Below, piece after piece: positions 17,295-26,682 of a stretch of DNA of 64,000 bases. Origin of the DNA: Bacillus taeanensis (GTDB taxonomy: Bacteria > Bacillota > Bacilli > Bacillales > UBA6769). The stretch spans positions 62,001-126,000 of the forward strand of contig NZ_QOCW01000008.1 of the NCBI RefSeq assembly GCF_003318295.1. The letters are read 5' to 3'. The notes beneath the pieces were generated by a model, which did no database searches, was not told the origin of the DNA, and saw nothing but the letters and a program-made list of their open reading frames with translations. The position numbers and the translations under genes were made by a program. Position 1 is the stretch's first letter, and each line of letters opens with the position of its first letter.

Positions 17295-17431
17295 GGAACA
17301 GGTATCCGCTCTTCACATATGCGCTTTCAACTGTTGACTCATGATTACACTCGTTAAAATGACATAGTTACGTTATAATAAATAGTATTGGAATAATAAC
17401 TTAGATTTAAAGTTGAAAGCGAGTGTTTATT

Positions 17432-18151
17432 ATGGGTCGTAAATGGAACAACATTAAAGAAAAGAAAGCGGCTAAAGATAAAAATACAAGTCGTATTTAT
17501 GCAAAGTTCGGCCGTGAGATTTACGTAGTCGCAAAACAAGGAGAGCCAGATCCAGAAGCAAATCAGGCTTTAAAAGTCGTACTTGAACGCGCCAAAACAT
17601 ACAATGTACCAAAAAATATTATTGAACGTGCAATTGAAAAAGCAAAAGGCGGTTCAGAAGAAAACTACGATGAACTTCGTTATGAAGGCTTCGGACCTAA
17701 TGGCGCAATGATTATCGTAGACGCCCTTACAAATAATGTAAACCGCACCGCATCAGAAGTACGTGCTGCTTTTGGTAAAAACGGCGGAAATATGGGAGTA
17801 AGCGGTTCTGTCGCATATATGTTTGATGCAACAGCTGTTATTGGTATTGAAGGAAAAACAGCAGATGAAGTGCTTGAACTATTAATGGAAGCAGATGTAG
17901 AAGTGCGTGACATTTTAGAAGAAGAGGAAGCGGTTATCGTTTATGCGGAACCCGATCAGTTTCATGCTGTACAGCAAGCATTCAAAGATGCTGGCATCAC
18001 CGACTTTACAGTAGCAGAACTAACAATGCTTGCCCAAAATGATGTAACACTTCCAGAAGACGCACAAGAACAATTTGAAAAATTAATTGATGCATTAGAA
18101 GACTTAGAAGATGTACAGCAAGTGTACCATAATGTTGATTTAGGCGAATAA
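17432..18151 (+). CDS. yeeI: YebC/PmpR-family regulator (YeeI)
   Basis: 239 aa, beginning [20 protein letters not shown], which I recognise as the YeeI branch of the YebC family. Hallmarks include [32 protein letters not shown], the central [19 protein letters not shown]-type segment, and the C-terminal [12 protein letters not shown]. Members of this family act as DNA-binding regulators or as factors that relieve ribosome stalling. The ATG at 17432 is preferred over an upstream GTG. A terminator follows at once. Confidence 0.92.
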   Translation: MGRKWNNIKEKKAAKDKNTSRIYAKFGREIYVVAKQGEPDPEANQALKVVLERAKTYNVPKNIIERAIEKAKGGSEENYDELRYEGFGPNGAMIIVDALTNNVNRTASEVRAAFGKNGGNMGVSGSVAYMFDATAVIGIEGKTADEVLELLMEADVEVRDILEEEEAVIVYAEPDQFHAVQQAFKDAGITDFTVAELTMLAQNDVTLPEDAQEQFEKLIDALEDLEDVQQVYHNVDLGE

Positions 18152-18154
18152 CGT

Positions 18155-18192
18155 AAAAAGAGGGTGACTCAATTGAGCCATCCTCTTCTTTA
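18155..18192 (+). terminator. Terminator of yeeI
   Basis: Stem AAGAGGGTGACTC / GAGCCATCCTCTT, 4 nt past the stop; it also lies at the end of the convergent flavoprotein gene. Confidence 0.85.
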
Positions 18193-18207
18193 TTTATCCA
18201 TGAATTC

Positions 18208-19341
18208 CTAACTATTAAGAAGATCGTCAGCAAAAGCACCTGCAATATCATAATCACTTATATCAAGTTCTGTCGATTCTCCAAGCACTAATTTTGCAAG
18301 CTCTAATCCTAAATAAGGACCGCTTGTTAAACCAGAAGCGCCAAGACCATTTGCTGCAAACAAACCATCAACATGCGGAACTGGACCCATCATCGGTAAA
18401 AATCCTGGAGTAAAGGGTCGGAATCCTACTTTTGTTTCAACGTAAGTACCGTTAGCTAAACCTGGAGCTACTTTTAATGCTTTATCCATGATTTCGTGAA
18501 TGCCGCCCATTGTTGCCCGATAATCAAAGCCTACATCATCCTCGTGAGTCGCTCCTAAAACCACTTTTCCCCCTTCAAAGGTAAGCATATATTGATTATA
18601 AGGAGGCATGACAACCGGCCAGGAACTCGTATCTGTATCAGGCATTTGCAGATGAATAATTTGCGCTTTTTGCGAACTGACTAGAAAGTTCATCCCAAGC
18701 GGTTCTAATAGTTCCTTAGCCCACGCTCCGCCCGTTACGATTACTCGATCAGCATCAAAGGGCTTTTCATTTACAGACACACCTGTAACTTTTGATCCTT
18801 CAAATATAAGCGCTGCATTTCCATCAATAACAGCGGCTCCATTCTTTTTCGCACCGGAAATCAGGGCGTTTCGTAATGCCGCTCCATTAACACGTGCCGC
18901 ACCGCTTATATGAACCGACCAATATTCGTCTGATAAAGGCGGAAATAATGCTTTTGTTTCCATAGGAGATAATTTTGTAATGGCCCCCATTTCCGGCGCA
19001 TCTTCTCTTCGCTTCAGAGCAAGTTCTATTTTTTTATCCACTTTTTCTTCATTTGAAAAAATGTTAATCGCTCCCACTCTAGCATACCCTGTTTCTGTTT
19101 CTCCCTCTTCCTCTAATTGTTGAATAAGAGTCGGATAATAATTTGTTCCCGCTTTTACTAAACGATACCACGGTTTATTGCGGCGCTGTGTAAGCCAAGG
19201 ACAGACAATACCAGCGCCTGCTTCTGTTGCTTGACCAAGATCTTTTCGGTCAATTAAGGTTACTTCAGCGCCGCGCTTAGTCAAATGATAGGCGGTAGAA
19301 GCGCCAAGAATCCCTGCTCCAATGACGATATATGTTTTCAT
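18208..19341 (-). CDS. FAD-dependent amino-acid oxidoreductase (DadA/YurR-like)
   Basis: 377 aa, DAO-fold flavoprotein. The FAD-binding Rossmann motif lies at the N-terminus (YIVIGAGILGASTAYHL), with EVTLIDRKD following as the second strand. VIVTGGAWAKEL near residue 200 and the C-terminal GFRPFTPGFLPMMGPV, then NGLGASGLTSGP are typical of D-amino-acid dehydrogenase and glycine-oxidase relatives. It resembles B. subtilis YurR, which lies near the puc cluster there. The ATG at 19341 has GGAAAGGTG upstream; the frame is open ten codons further. The substrate is not known. Confidence 0.85.
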   Translation of the reverse strand: MKTYIVIGAGILGASTAYHLTKRGAEVTLIDRKDLGQATEAGAGIVCPWLTQRRNKPWYRLVKAGTNYYPTLIQQLEEEGETETGYARVGAINIFSNEEKVDKKIELALKRREDAPEMGAITKLSPMETKALFPPLSDEYWSVHISGAARVNGAALRNALISGAKKNGAAVIDGNAALIFEGSKVTGVSVNEKPFDADRVIVTGGAWAKELLEPLGMNFLVSSQKAQIIHLQMPDTDTSSWPVVMPPYNQYMLTFEGGKVVLGATHEDDVGFDYRATMGGIHEIMDKALKVAPGLANGTYVETKVGFRPFTPGFLPMMGPVPHVDGLFAANGLGASGLTSGPYLGLELAKLVLGESTELDISDYDIAGAFADDLLNS

Positions 19342-19466
19342 ATTTAACACCTTTCCAATTCTGTCTTTCATTCATCTAGCAATTTTACAAGATTAAGAAG
19401 CTTGAAGCAATGGCACATGATCTTTTAGGCTTTTATAAGAAAGGTAAGAAGTACGAGTCAGCTTTA

Positions 19467-19499
19467 AAAACCGCCAGCATATTTCCATCCAGCGGTTTT
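19467..19499 (-). terminator. Terminator of the 69-aa gene
   Basis: Stem AAAACCGC / GCGGTTTT with a T-run on the minus strand. Confidence 0.7.
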
Positions 19500-19535
19500 C
19501 ATACGTGTGATATTCTATTTCAATACTTGCTTTAC

Positions 19536-19745
19536 TTATTTATCTTCATCATAAATAATTTCAACTGAACGAACCTCACTCCATGTTCTTACAAGCTTGT
19601 TTCCATAATAATCTTCAAGAGTAATGGAGGTATTATTTTCTTTTCCAACTTGTATTTCTCCTAAAAGATAGCTTGCATCTCGAAAATATTTATCTAAATA
19701 TTGCGTACTTGTTAATCCGTCTTTAAATGTTAATACAAGCTTCAA
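19536..19745 (-). CDS. Small hypothetical protein, 69 aa
   Basis: Starts at TTG 19745, 5 nt after a strong AAGGAGGGG site; the longer frame to 19781 would place this ribosome site inside the gene. The protein (KLVLTFKDGLTSTQYLDKYF... LVRTWSEVRSVEIIYDEDK) looks beta-rich and acidic at its end. Not recognised. Confidence 0.65.
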   Translation of the reverse strand: MKLVLTFKDGLTSTQYLDKYFRDASYLLGEIQVGKENNTSITLEDYYGNKLVRTWSEVRSVEIIYDEDK

Positions 19746-19957
19746 AGTAACTCCCCCTCCTTTTACAAAATAATTCGTCAAAAAGTAAAAAGTCCCTACT
19801 TACTTTTATAAAAAATAATTCCTATCTTATCTCTTTAACATAAAACCACTAAACAAATAGTTTACAAAATAACCCACGCACTTTTCGACAAATTTACCCC
19901 CCTTATCTACGCTATAATGATAATTACGTGCATGAGAAGACAACATAAGGAGTAAAC

Positions 19958-20134
19958 ATGAAGTTACTACAGCAAATTGAAAACTTACGTACACAGATGA
20001 TAAATCGGGCTGGAGAAATAGGAAGCTTTATTGATGAAGAAGTGATCAGCCTTAGTCAGCAATTAGATGAACTGATCGTGAAAATGCAGCAAGAAAAACA
20101 GGTGTCACAAAAAATCTCTAGGAAAAATTCCTAG
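19958..20134 (+). CDS. Spo0E-like aspartyl-phosphate phosphatase
   Basis: 58 aa: two short helices with IENLRTQMINRA and the signature SLSQQLDELIVKMQ (S-x-x-L-D). This is the Spo0E family, which removes phosphate from Spo0A~P and so delays sporulation. AAGGAG lies 7 nt upstream of the ATG at 19958. The stop lies inside the terminator stem. A sporulation-type kinase at 39589 acts in the opposite direction on the same pathway. Confidence 0.85.
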   Translation: MKLLQQIENLRTQMINRAGEIGSFIDEEVISLSQQLDELIVKMQQEKQVSQKISRKNS

Positions 20135-20144
20135 AGATTTTTTA
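20109..20144. terminator. Bidirectional terminator between the Spo0E-like gene and HU
   Basis: Stem AAAAAATCTCTAGGAA / TTCCTAGAGATTTTTT with 3-nt loop. Confidence 0.9.
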
Positions 20145-20150
20145 AATCCT

Positions 20151-20423
20151 TTATTTAACTGCTTCTTTTAATTCCTTGCCAGGTTTAAAAGCTGGTACTT
20201 TTGAAGCTGCAATCTGCATTTCTTCACCTGTTTGCGGATTACGACCTGTACGAGCTGCGCGTTCACGCACTTCAAATGTTCCAAAGCCAATAAGCTGAAT
20301 CTTCTCTTCTGCAGCTAACGTTTTAGAAATGGTTTCAAGCAATGCATCAACCGCTGTAGCCGCATCCTTTTTGCTTAATTCCGCTCTTTCAGCTACTGCA
20401 TTTACTAATTCTGTCTTATTCAT
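20151..20423 (-). CDS. hup: HU-family DNA-binding protein
   Basis: 90 aa, the exact HU length, which bends and compacts DNA. The N-terminal [20 protein letters not shown], the core [26 protein letters not shown] and the DNA-contact arm with its conserved Arg-Asn-Pro are all present. The ATG at 20423 has GAGGTG 8 nt upstream. It stands alone, not next to the mtrAB context of hbs, so it is likely a second HU copy. Confidence 0.95.
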   Translation of the reverse strand: MNKTELVNAVAERAELSKKDAATAVDALLETISKTLAAEEKIQLIGFGTFEVRERAARTGRNPQTGEEMQIAASKVPAFKPGKELKEAVK

Positions 20424-20554
20424 ATTAAACACCTCATCTTTTTAATTTATGTAGCTATGACAGCGTACCATTTCTTTATACGCTTGTCATTTGGAAAGAT
20501 TCGATATCCTAGCAGGAAAATCCTTTTTTTGACTCGGTGTATATTTTTATTAAT

Positions 20555-21811
20555 TTATTTTTTTAGAGTGAGAAAGTCATACAGCGTGCAGGCGGTAATT
20601 TTCGCGGCTGAAATTAAATCCGTAATTCGAATATTTTCATCGGCACGATGTCCATTTGCTTCTTCAAGTGTGCGGGGACCTGCTCCAAACATAACGGTTG
20701 GAATTCCTTTTGCATAGAAGTGACGGGCATCTGCATAAAGAGGCACACCATTCACACGCGGCTCTTCCTTCCTTTTCAGTACAGACCTCCAATTAGCAGA
20801 AAGAACGTTTATTAACTGTGAATCTGTCGGAACAGGCCCAAAGCTTTCAGCATATAAAATCCTGTTGACCTCTGCTTTTATTCCATCTATTGAATGAGCA
20901 GCATGATGAACGATCTTTTTTATTTCCTCCTCCACTTCATGTACAGCTTCTTCAGGTATTAAACGGCGATCAAGTCGGATTGTACAGGAATCAGGCACAA
21001 CATTTGTGTTAATCCCCCCTGAAATCAGCCCAACAACAAGAGTAGGATAATCTATTCCTAGGGTTTCGGACTTTTTAAACTCGAGCGTTTTCCGATATTT
21101 GTACAGTGCTTGAAGTATGTTAGCGCCTGCCGCAATCGCATCAGCTCCCGTATTAGGAAGAGCAGCATGAGCTGATTTACCGGTAATCTTTATTTCAAGA
21201 TGTAAACAGCCGTTATGTGCATTAACAATTGAATGAGTAAATCCTGCCGCAATCGCTAAGTCAGGAGAAATATAGTTTTTGTCAAGAAGCCATTTTGGAC
21301 CGAGCTCTCCTCCTGTTTCTTCATCAAATGTAAATGCTAAATCAACCTGACCGTTTAGCTCTTCTTTCATTTTCAACTTTTTTAAAGCGAGCAGCGCAAA
21401 CGTATAAGCTGCAATATCAGATTTTGAAACAGCTGCACCCCGCCCGTACATTTTTCCAGCGCTAAGTTCTCCCCCATATGGATTAAACGTCCAGCCAAGC
21501 CCCGGTGGTACAACATCACCATGCGCATTTAATACAATTGTCTTTCCTGTACCATCTCCAAACACAGAAGAACTTACTAGATTTACAAGGCTTTTCATTC
21601 CTGCTGCTTTTACCTGTTCTTGGTCCACTTCTAAAAACGAAACCTGCTCAAATCCAAATTGACGAAGTTTTTCATAAATAAAGTGAGCAATCGGAACACA
21701 ATCACCGTCCGGATTATCAGAAGGAATTTGCACAATCTCTTGTAAAAACTGAATCATCTCTTCTTGATGTGTTTCAATCCAATTTATAAGTTTTTCTTTA
21801 TCTCGATTCAT
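20555..21811 (-). CDS. M20-family metallopeptidase/deacylase
   Basis: 418 aa, ArgE/DapE/CPG2 fold. The first metal motif is VLNAHGDVVPPG (about residue 92), the catalytic/metal Glu pair is in FDEETGGELGPKW (about 160), and a dimerisation domain follows (GKSAHAALPNTGADA, about 215). GGAGGGG lies upstream of the ATG. It is the last gene of the puc-type operon, 19 nt after the allantoate gene. It could hydrolyse an N-carbamoyl or N-acyl intermediate of purine breakdown; that role is inference from position. Confidence 0.85.
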   Translation of the reverse strand: MNRDKEKLINWIETHQEEMIQFLQEIVQIPSDNPDGDCVPIAHFIYEKLRQFGFEQVSFLEVDQEQVKAAGMKSLVNLVSSSVFGDGTGKTIVLNAHGDVVPPGLGWTFNPYGGELSAGKMYGRGAAVSKSDIAAYTFALLALKKLKMKEELNGQVDLAFTFDEETGGELGPKWLLDKNYISPDLAIAAGFTHSIVNAHNGCLHLEIKITGKSAHAALPNTGADAIAAGANILQALYKYRKTLEFKKSETLGIDYPTLVVGLISGGINTNVVPDSCTIRLDRRLIPEEAVHEVEEEIKKIVHHAAHSIDGIKAEVNRILYAESFGPVPTDSQLINVLSANWRSVLKRKEEPRVNGVPLYADARHFYAKGIPTVMFGAGPRTLEEANGHRADENIRITDLISAAKITACTLYDFLTLKK

Positions 21812-21830
21812 CGTCCTTCCCCTCCCTCAC

Positions 21831-23057
21831 TTAGTAAGCTAATTCATATAACGTATCAATAAGTACATGAAGTCCTGTTTCTAAATGAGCAGGTGCTGTA
21901 TATTCTAAAGAAGAATGACTGATCCCGCCCTGACTTGGAACGAATAAAAGAGCGGTAGGACAAAACGAGGCAAACAGCTGTGCATCATGACCAGCGCCGC
22001 TGTTCATGACATGATAAGAAATTTGCCTTTTTTTACAAACATTTTTTAACACTTTCGTAAAATGATCATCCATTTCAGCAGAACATACTTCATGCCATAA
22101 GTGAGAAGTCATCTCTACATTTAACTCATAAGCAATTTGTTTAAAATTCTGAAGAAAGCTTTCACAAAAAATATTCAACACCTTTTCGTTTGGATGTCGG
22201 ACATCTACTGTAAATACAACAGAATCAGCAATCACATTAGAAACATTCGGTTTTACTTCAATTTGCCCAACCGTTGTCACAAGGTTTTCGTCATAATGGT
22301 CAACAGATGCAAGTAGTTTATGAATCATCTCTACAGCACCGTGCACGGGATCTTTTCTCCAATTCATTGGTGTTGTACCTGCATGGTTGGATTCTCCACA
22401 AACCGTAATTTGAAATCGCCGCTGCCCAACAATTGCTTGCACTATGCCGATTGGCTTTTGAAGTTTTTCAAGTACCTGTCCTTGTTCAATATGAAGTTCA
22501 ATAAAACCTTCAATATCGCTTCGGATGTTATAAGATCTATCAGTAAGTGAAAATCCAGCATCGTTCATTGCCTCTTCAAACATAACTCCCTCTGAATCTT
22601 TTAAACCCCTGATATCCTTGTACGTGAGCACCCCCGTCAACATCCCCGACCCCCAGCAGGCAATTGGAAAGCGGCTGCCCTCTTCCTCACATAATGAAAC
22701 AACCTCAATATGCCGCTTAGGGGAGCCATACTTTTGTTTTAAAACATTCAATGCTAAAATACCTGCCACAATTCCATAAGCACCATCATATTTCCCGCCC
22801 TGTTTCACTGTATCAATATGAGAACCTACTAAAATAACTCCAGCATTTTCATCCTCAGAAGAAAGTTTTCCAAATAAATTTCCAATTTTATCATAATAGG
22901 TTTTAATATCAAGAGAATCCATCCAACTCCTCAAAGCTTCTTGTGCTTTTTGCCAAGCATTTGAATAAAGAAGCCTTGTCACTCCTCCATCAAACTGTTC
23001 CCCGTACTGACTTAACCAGTCAATTGCTTCTTGAATAGTATCTATCTTTCTCTCCAT
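21831..23057 (-). CDS. pucF: Allantoate amidohydrolase
   Basis: 408 aa, M20 family, which releases ammonia from allantoate to form ureidoglycine. Metal-site motifs: VGSHIDTVKQGGKYDGAYG (about residue 80), SLCEEEGSRFP (about 125), ELHIEQGQVLE (about 190) and GAGHDAQLF (about 350). The GESNHAGTTPM segment is typical of the amidase subgroup. It lies between pucH and the second M20 enzyme in one operon, in pathway order. Confidence 0.93.
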   Translation of the reverse strand: MERKIDTIQEAIDWLSQYGEQFDGGVTRLLYSNAWQKAQEALRSWMDSLDIKTYYDKIGNLFGKLSSEDENAGVILVGSHIDTVKQGGKYDGAYGIVAGILALNVLKQKYGSPKRHIEVVSLCEEEGSRFPIACWGSGMLTGVLTYKDIRGLKDSEGVMFEEAMNDAGFSLTDRSYNIRSDIEGFIELHIEQGQVLEKLQKPIGIVQAIVGQRRFQITVCGESNHAGTTPMNWRKDPVHGAVEMIHKLLASVDHYDENLVTTVGQIEVKPNVSNVIADSVVFTVDVRHPNEKVLNIFCESFLQNFKQIAYELNVEMTSHLWHEVCSAEMDDHFTKVLKNVCKKRQISYHVMNSGAGHDAQLFASFCPTALLFVPSQGGISHSSLEYTAPAHLETGLHVLIDTLYELAY

Positions 23058-23072
23058 ACAGATCCCCCCCGA

Positions 23073-24437
23073 TCATTTGACGCAGCAGCCATATTTATCT
23101 GTCGCCATCCCTTTTTGTTCATCGTAAATGATTTGTCCGCGCAAAATGGTCTTTTTTATTTTAAGTTGAAATGTAAATCCCTCATACGGTGAATAACGAT
23201 TGCGAAAAGCGATTGTTTCTTTATTGACATATGTAGATTCATTTGTATTTAGAAGGACAAGATCAGCATCCATTCCTAGGCTAATTTGTCCCTTCACTGC
23301 AGCAAGATCAAAACGCTGAGCTGGTCGAGAGGTGCCGAGCGGGATAATTTTTTGAAGATCTATTTTTCGTTTAATTGCTCCATCAATAAGGGCAAGCCAT
23401 GTATACTGTACACCTTGAATTCCTCCCCATGCATCCCAAATTGAAGAAACATCTTTCATCGACCATAAACATGGTGAATGATCAGAACCAACTGTATCAA
23501 TCCAACCATTATAGATACACTCCCACAGCCCCTCTACATCTTCTTTTGAACGAAGTGGAGGAGCACATTTTAAAATTGCGCCTTGTTTTAAAAAATCTCC
23601 TTTAGAAAACGTAAGATAATGCGGACATATTTCAGCAGTAACATTCACTCCGCTTTGTTTTGCTTCTTGAATTAGTGTAATGACTTTTTTCGAACTAACA
23701 TGAACGATATGAAGTTTTGTTCCGTATTTCGCAGCAAGATCTAGAGCATATCTCACCGCTTTTTCTTCCGCTTCTATCGGACGGCTTGCTAAAAAAGCGG
23801 CTCGGTCATTAAGTGCTGCTTGTTTATGGAAAGCTGTTAAACGGTTAATTTGTTCGTCCCATTCCGCATGAAGAGCAAGTACTTTGTTTTGGTTTTTAGC
23901 TACTTTCATTGCATGAGCTAATTGACGAGGAGAAACTTTTTGAAAATCACCGATCCCACTCTCACTCATAAACGCTTTCCAACCAATAATTTCTTGTTTC
24001 ATCTCTTCATGCGCTTCATTGTTATAAAGATGATCGCCTGTTAACCCACCCCAAAGCGCATAATCAATAAAAGATTGTGAAGCAATATGCTGTTTTTTAT
24101 TTTTTAAACTTTTGTAATTTGTAACAGCAGGCTTACAGTTAAGCGGCATATCCAGAACAGTCGTTGTCCCTCCCATTGCCGCAGCACGACTTCCTGTCTC
24201 AAATCCTTCCCATTCTGTTCGACCTGGATCATTAAAGTGAACATGTGAATCAATAAAACCAGGAACAACAAGACATCCGTCAGCATCGATTGTTGTAACG
24301 TCTTTTTCTTGAAACGTGCTGTTTTTGTTTCGTAAACTTAAGGCAGCTATTTTCCCCTCATATATTCCAATATCCGCTTCTTGAAATCCCTGCTCAGTAA
24401 AAACACGACCGTTTCTAACCCATTGATCAATCTTCAT
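23073..24437 (-). CDS. pucH: Allantoinase
   Basis: 454 aa, cyclic amidohydrolase that opens allantoin to allantoate. Seen motifs: VVPGFIDSHVHFNDPGR (first metal His pair, about residue 55), KAFMSESG with the lysine that is usually carboxylated, HAEW, IVHVSSKK, AEICPHYLTFS and TVGSDHSPC (Asp ligand). The ATG at 24437 has AAAGGAG upstream; the frame is open for 37 more codons that overlap the pucM gene and are not needed. Confidence 0.95.
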   Translation of the reverse strand: MKIDQWVRNGRVFTEQGFQEADIGIYEGKIAALSLRNKNSTFQEKDVTTIDADGCLVVPGFIDSHVHFNDPGRTEWEGFETGSRAAAMGGTTTVLDMPLNCKPAVTNYKSLKNKKQHIASQSFIDYALWGGLTGDHLYNNEAHEEMKQEIIGWKAFMSESGIGDFQKVSPRQLAHAMKVAKNQNKVLALHAEWDEQINRLTAFHKQAALNDRAAFLASRPIEAEEKAVRYALDLAAKYGTKLHIVHVSSKKVITLIQEAKQSGVNVTAEICPHYLTFSKGDFLKQGAILKCAPPLRSKEDVEGLWECIYNGWIDTVGSDHSPCLWSMKDVSSIWDAWGGIQGVQYTWLALIDGAIKRKIDLQKIIPLGTSRPAQRFDLAAVKGQISLGMDADLVLLNTNESTYVNKETIAFRNRYSPYEGFTFQLKIKKTILRGQIIYDEQKGMATDKYGCCVK

Positions 24438-24448
24438 ACAACACTCCT

Positions 24449-24808
24449 TTAACTGCCTCGGTATGTACTGTACCCGCCAGGCGAGATTAACAATGGAACA
24501 TGATAGTGAGAAATCGAATGAGAGATACCAAATCGAACCGGAACACAATCTAAAAAAACAGGCTCCTCCATTTTATGACCTTGCTTACGATAATAGTTAC
24601 CAATAAAAAATCGCAGTTCATAACAGCCAGCTTTCATATCAATCCCGCACAAAAGCGGCTGATCGACTCGTCCATCTTCATTTGTAATCGCTTTTTCAAT
24701 AAATTGAAACGAACCGCTTGCATTAATCTTCCAAAGTTCAATCTCTACTCCATGTGCAGGTTTTCCACAGCTTAAGTCAAGAACATGTGTCGTTAAACAA
24801 TCGGTCAT
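24449..24808 (-). CDS. pucM: 5-hydroxyisourate hydrolase
   Basis: 119 aa, transthyretin-like. It hydrolyses 5-hydroxyisourate to OHCU. The N-terminal THVLDLSCGKPAHGVEIEL carries a catalytic His, VDQPLL a catalytic Arg-region motif, and HYHVPLLISPGGYSTYRGS ends in the diagnostic Y-R-G-S tetrapeptide. Its start overlaps the uricase stop by 4 nt, so the two are coupled. Confidence 0.95.
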   Translation of the reverse strand: MTDCLTTHVLDLSCGKPAHGVEIELWKINASGSFQFIEKAITNEDGRVDQPLLCGIDMKAGCYELRFFIGNYYRKQGHKMEEPVFLDCVPVRFGISHSISHYHVPLLISPGGYSTYRGS

Positions 24809-25758
24809 TTCTCTATTTCTCCTTTATTTTCAAGATCTTTTTTCGTCATTGAAAAACCTTGAAATCCATAAGGCGGCCGCGGTTCTGTAAACACCTTTCC
24901 TTTCGTTGAAACCGGTATATCATCAAGCACGGTTTCCCATGTGCGGTTATTTGATTCAAAATATACTTCTTTTAATTGAGGAAACCTTTCTAGAATGCGA
25001 AGACCAATATGATAAATTAAATTTTGAATGGAAGGAGAATTTTGTTCATGAAACACGGTATACGCAATATCTCGAATTTGTTCTGCCGCAACATACTGTT
25101 CTGGCTTTTCACCTGATGCATCATCCACCTTTTCATAAACCCAAGAAATATCTAAAAAAATATAAAGCGGACGATCATATGCTTCAGGAAGGGTTGTATA
25201 ATCATCTTTCACATAGCCAACAAATGAACTGCCCCTTACCTTAATAAGCTTTAACCCTTTAATACTGCTGGAGTGATCAATAATCGCAAGTTCATTTTTT
25301 AACCGTTTCACTTCCATAGCAGCACACGCCTGTTCATTTAATGAATAACGAAAAACAAGAGAACTCGGAACAGGATCTTTTTCATTTAAAACCGGCAGCT
25401 CATCAAACGGAATTTGTTGACCTGAAATACGAATTCCTTTCATTTGTGAATAGGTTTTAAGAAAACGGCAGCTCACAAATTCAAGAAATCCTTCCAATGT
25501 TGAGCCATCATATTGCCCGGCATGACGGAGAATAAAGTTTTTCATAGAATCTGTTGCTATAAGCTTTGTATTGTCTCCTTCTGTATAAGACGGTAAAAAT
25601 TCTTCCCCTTCCACTGCAACCTTAATGTTCATTCCAAAGATAATATTACTGCGACCTGTAAAAGCGGATTCAGGAATTTTCCTCACTCCTTGAAGAGGTG
25701 CTGCATAAGTACGGTACACCCATACATCACCCTTTCCGTAATACATTGTTCTCTCCAT
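24805..25758 (-). CDS. pucL: Urate oxidase (uricase)
   Basis: 317 aa, cofactor-free uricase that oxidises urate to 5-hydroxyisourate. Two T-fold domains are expected; visible motifs are YTEGDNTKLIATDSMKNF (catalytic Thr of T-x-x-x-x-T and Lys network, about residue 60), FLEFVSCRFL and the second-domain segment with IQNLIYHIGLRILERFP. In B. subtilis PucL this domain is fused to OHCU decarboxylase. Here the decarboxylase is a separate gene 13 nt upstream. Confidence 0.94.
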   Translation of the reverse strand: MERTMYYGKGDVWVYRTYAAPLQGVRKIPESAFTGRSNIIFGMNIKVAVEGEEFLPSYTEGDNTKLIATDSMKNFILRHAGQYDGSTLEGFLEFVSCRFLKTYSQMKGIRISGQQIPFDELPVLNEKDPVPSSLVFRYSLNEQACAAMEVKRLKNELAIIDHSSSIKGLKLIKVRGSSFVGYVKDDYTTLPEAYDRPLYIFLDISWVYEKVDDASGEKPEQYVAAEQIRDIAYTVFHEQNSPSIQNLIYHIGLRILERFPQLKEVYFESNNRTWETVLDDIPVSTKGKVFTEPRPPYGFQGFSMTKKDLENKGEIEK

Positions 25759-25771
25759 TTCCCACCACTCC

Positions 25772-26269
25772 CTATAAGAAAATGTCGTCTAAACGAAAAC
25801 AGGCAATCTTATACACTTCCCATAACGCTGTGTCATACTCAACTTTATATGGTTTATTTATTCGCTTTTTCATTGCAGTTAAGATTGCTTGTTTACTTTG
25901 ACCTTTCACTGCCATTATGAAAGGAAAGTGAAATTTATTAAGGTACAATGTATTTAAATGGGCAAACTGGTTATACTCCTCTTCAGAAAGTTGATCAAGA
26001 CCCGCCCCTGATTGCTCTCTTGTTGAAACAGCAGATATTTTTAATTTTGTGCCTAAATCAGGATGAGAACGAAGAAGTCTTAACTGCAGTGCTTCTCCAG
26101 CATTTTGAACAATCTCTACCATTGTTTCATAGAGGTGTGTTTGTGATTGAAACGGTTTTTTTTGATATGTTCTTTCGGCAACCCAAGGGGAATTTTCAAA
26201 AACAGAGCCAAGCTTTTCAACAAAAGAACCAGCGGTCATCCTATTAAGCTCATTAATTGAAAGCCTCAT
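25772..26269 (-). CDS. OHCU decarboxylase
   Basis: 165 aa, which makes S-allantoin from OHCU. The catalytic motif HPDLG (about residue 70, in LLRSHPDLGTKL) is intact, followed by SGAGLDQL and the FPFIMAVKG motif (about 118) and a KRIN segment. This corresponds to the N-terminal half of B. subtilis PucL, here encoded on its own. Start at ATG 26269 after GAGAAGG. Confidence 0.92.
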   Translation of the reverse strand: MRLSINELNRMTAGSFVEKLGSVFENSPWVAERTYQKKPFQSQTHLYETMVEIVQNAGEALQLRLLRSHPDLGTKLKISAVSTREQSGAGLDQLSEEEYNQFAHLNTLYLNKFHFPFIMAVKGQSKQAILTAMKKRINKPYKVEYDTALWEVYKIACFRLDDIFL

Positions 26270-26274
26270 CTGAC

Positions 26275-26640
26275 CTTCTCTCCTTTTTAGTCCCAGTCAT
26301 TCGCTGAACAGCTCGAATGTTACTTTTACCATTCCAGTTACTAAATCTACTTCCACTTCAACTGTGCAGCTTTTGCACCCCCACCTTCCCATATACCTTG
26401 ATGACTAGGGAATAGGTTATTCTGTGGAATCCCAGTTAATTGCGCAGCTTTTTCAAGAATCTTATTCTGAAACGGCCCATGTGCATGCTCGACCGCAAAA
26501 TCTAATACAGCAGGACCTAATGTAGCATATGCCCCCGTATCCGCAATCATATCTACTTTGTGAGCTAATATCTTTCCATCTTGATTTGTTCCTGTTTCCA
26601 TCTTACTTTTCACTATAACTTCAACATAATTGGTAGACAT
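26275..26640 (-). pseudogene. pucD: Remnant of xanthine dehydrogenase molybdopterin subunit (pucD)
   Basis: The frame from 26640 reads VEVIVKSKMETGTNQDGKI, then KVDMIADTGAYATLGPAVLD, which is the mid-part of the XDH large subunit. It then jumps to KILEKAAQLTGIP, then to WEGGGAKAAQL. A frameshift near 26350 leads to TVEVEVDLVTGMVKVTFELF, another XDH segment. The family has about 750-800 residues; only about 120 codons in joined pieces remain. Several internal deletions and a frameshift make this inactive. The Fe-S subunit gene (pucE) that would follow is absent. Confidence 0.85.
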
Positions 26641-26682
26641 TTTGTTTCAATGTCAAATAATTAAAGTGAATGTACATATTTG

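Noticed and set aside
19398-19535. Possible small plus-strand ORF beginning ATGGCACATGATC
   Set aside because: It spans a terminator stem and lacks a ribosome site; the sequence changes to low-complexity hydrophobic residues after the stem.
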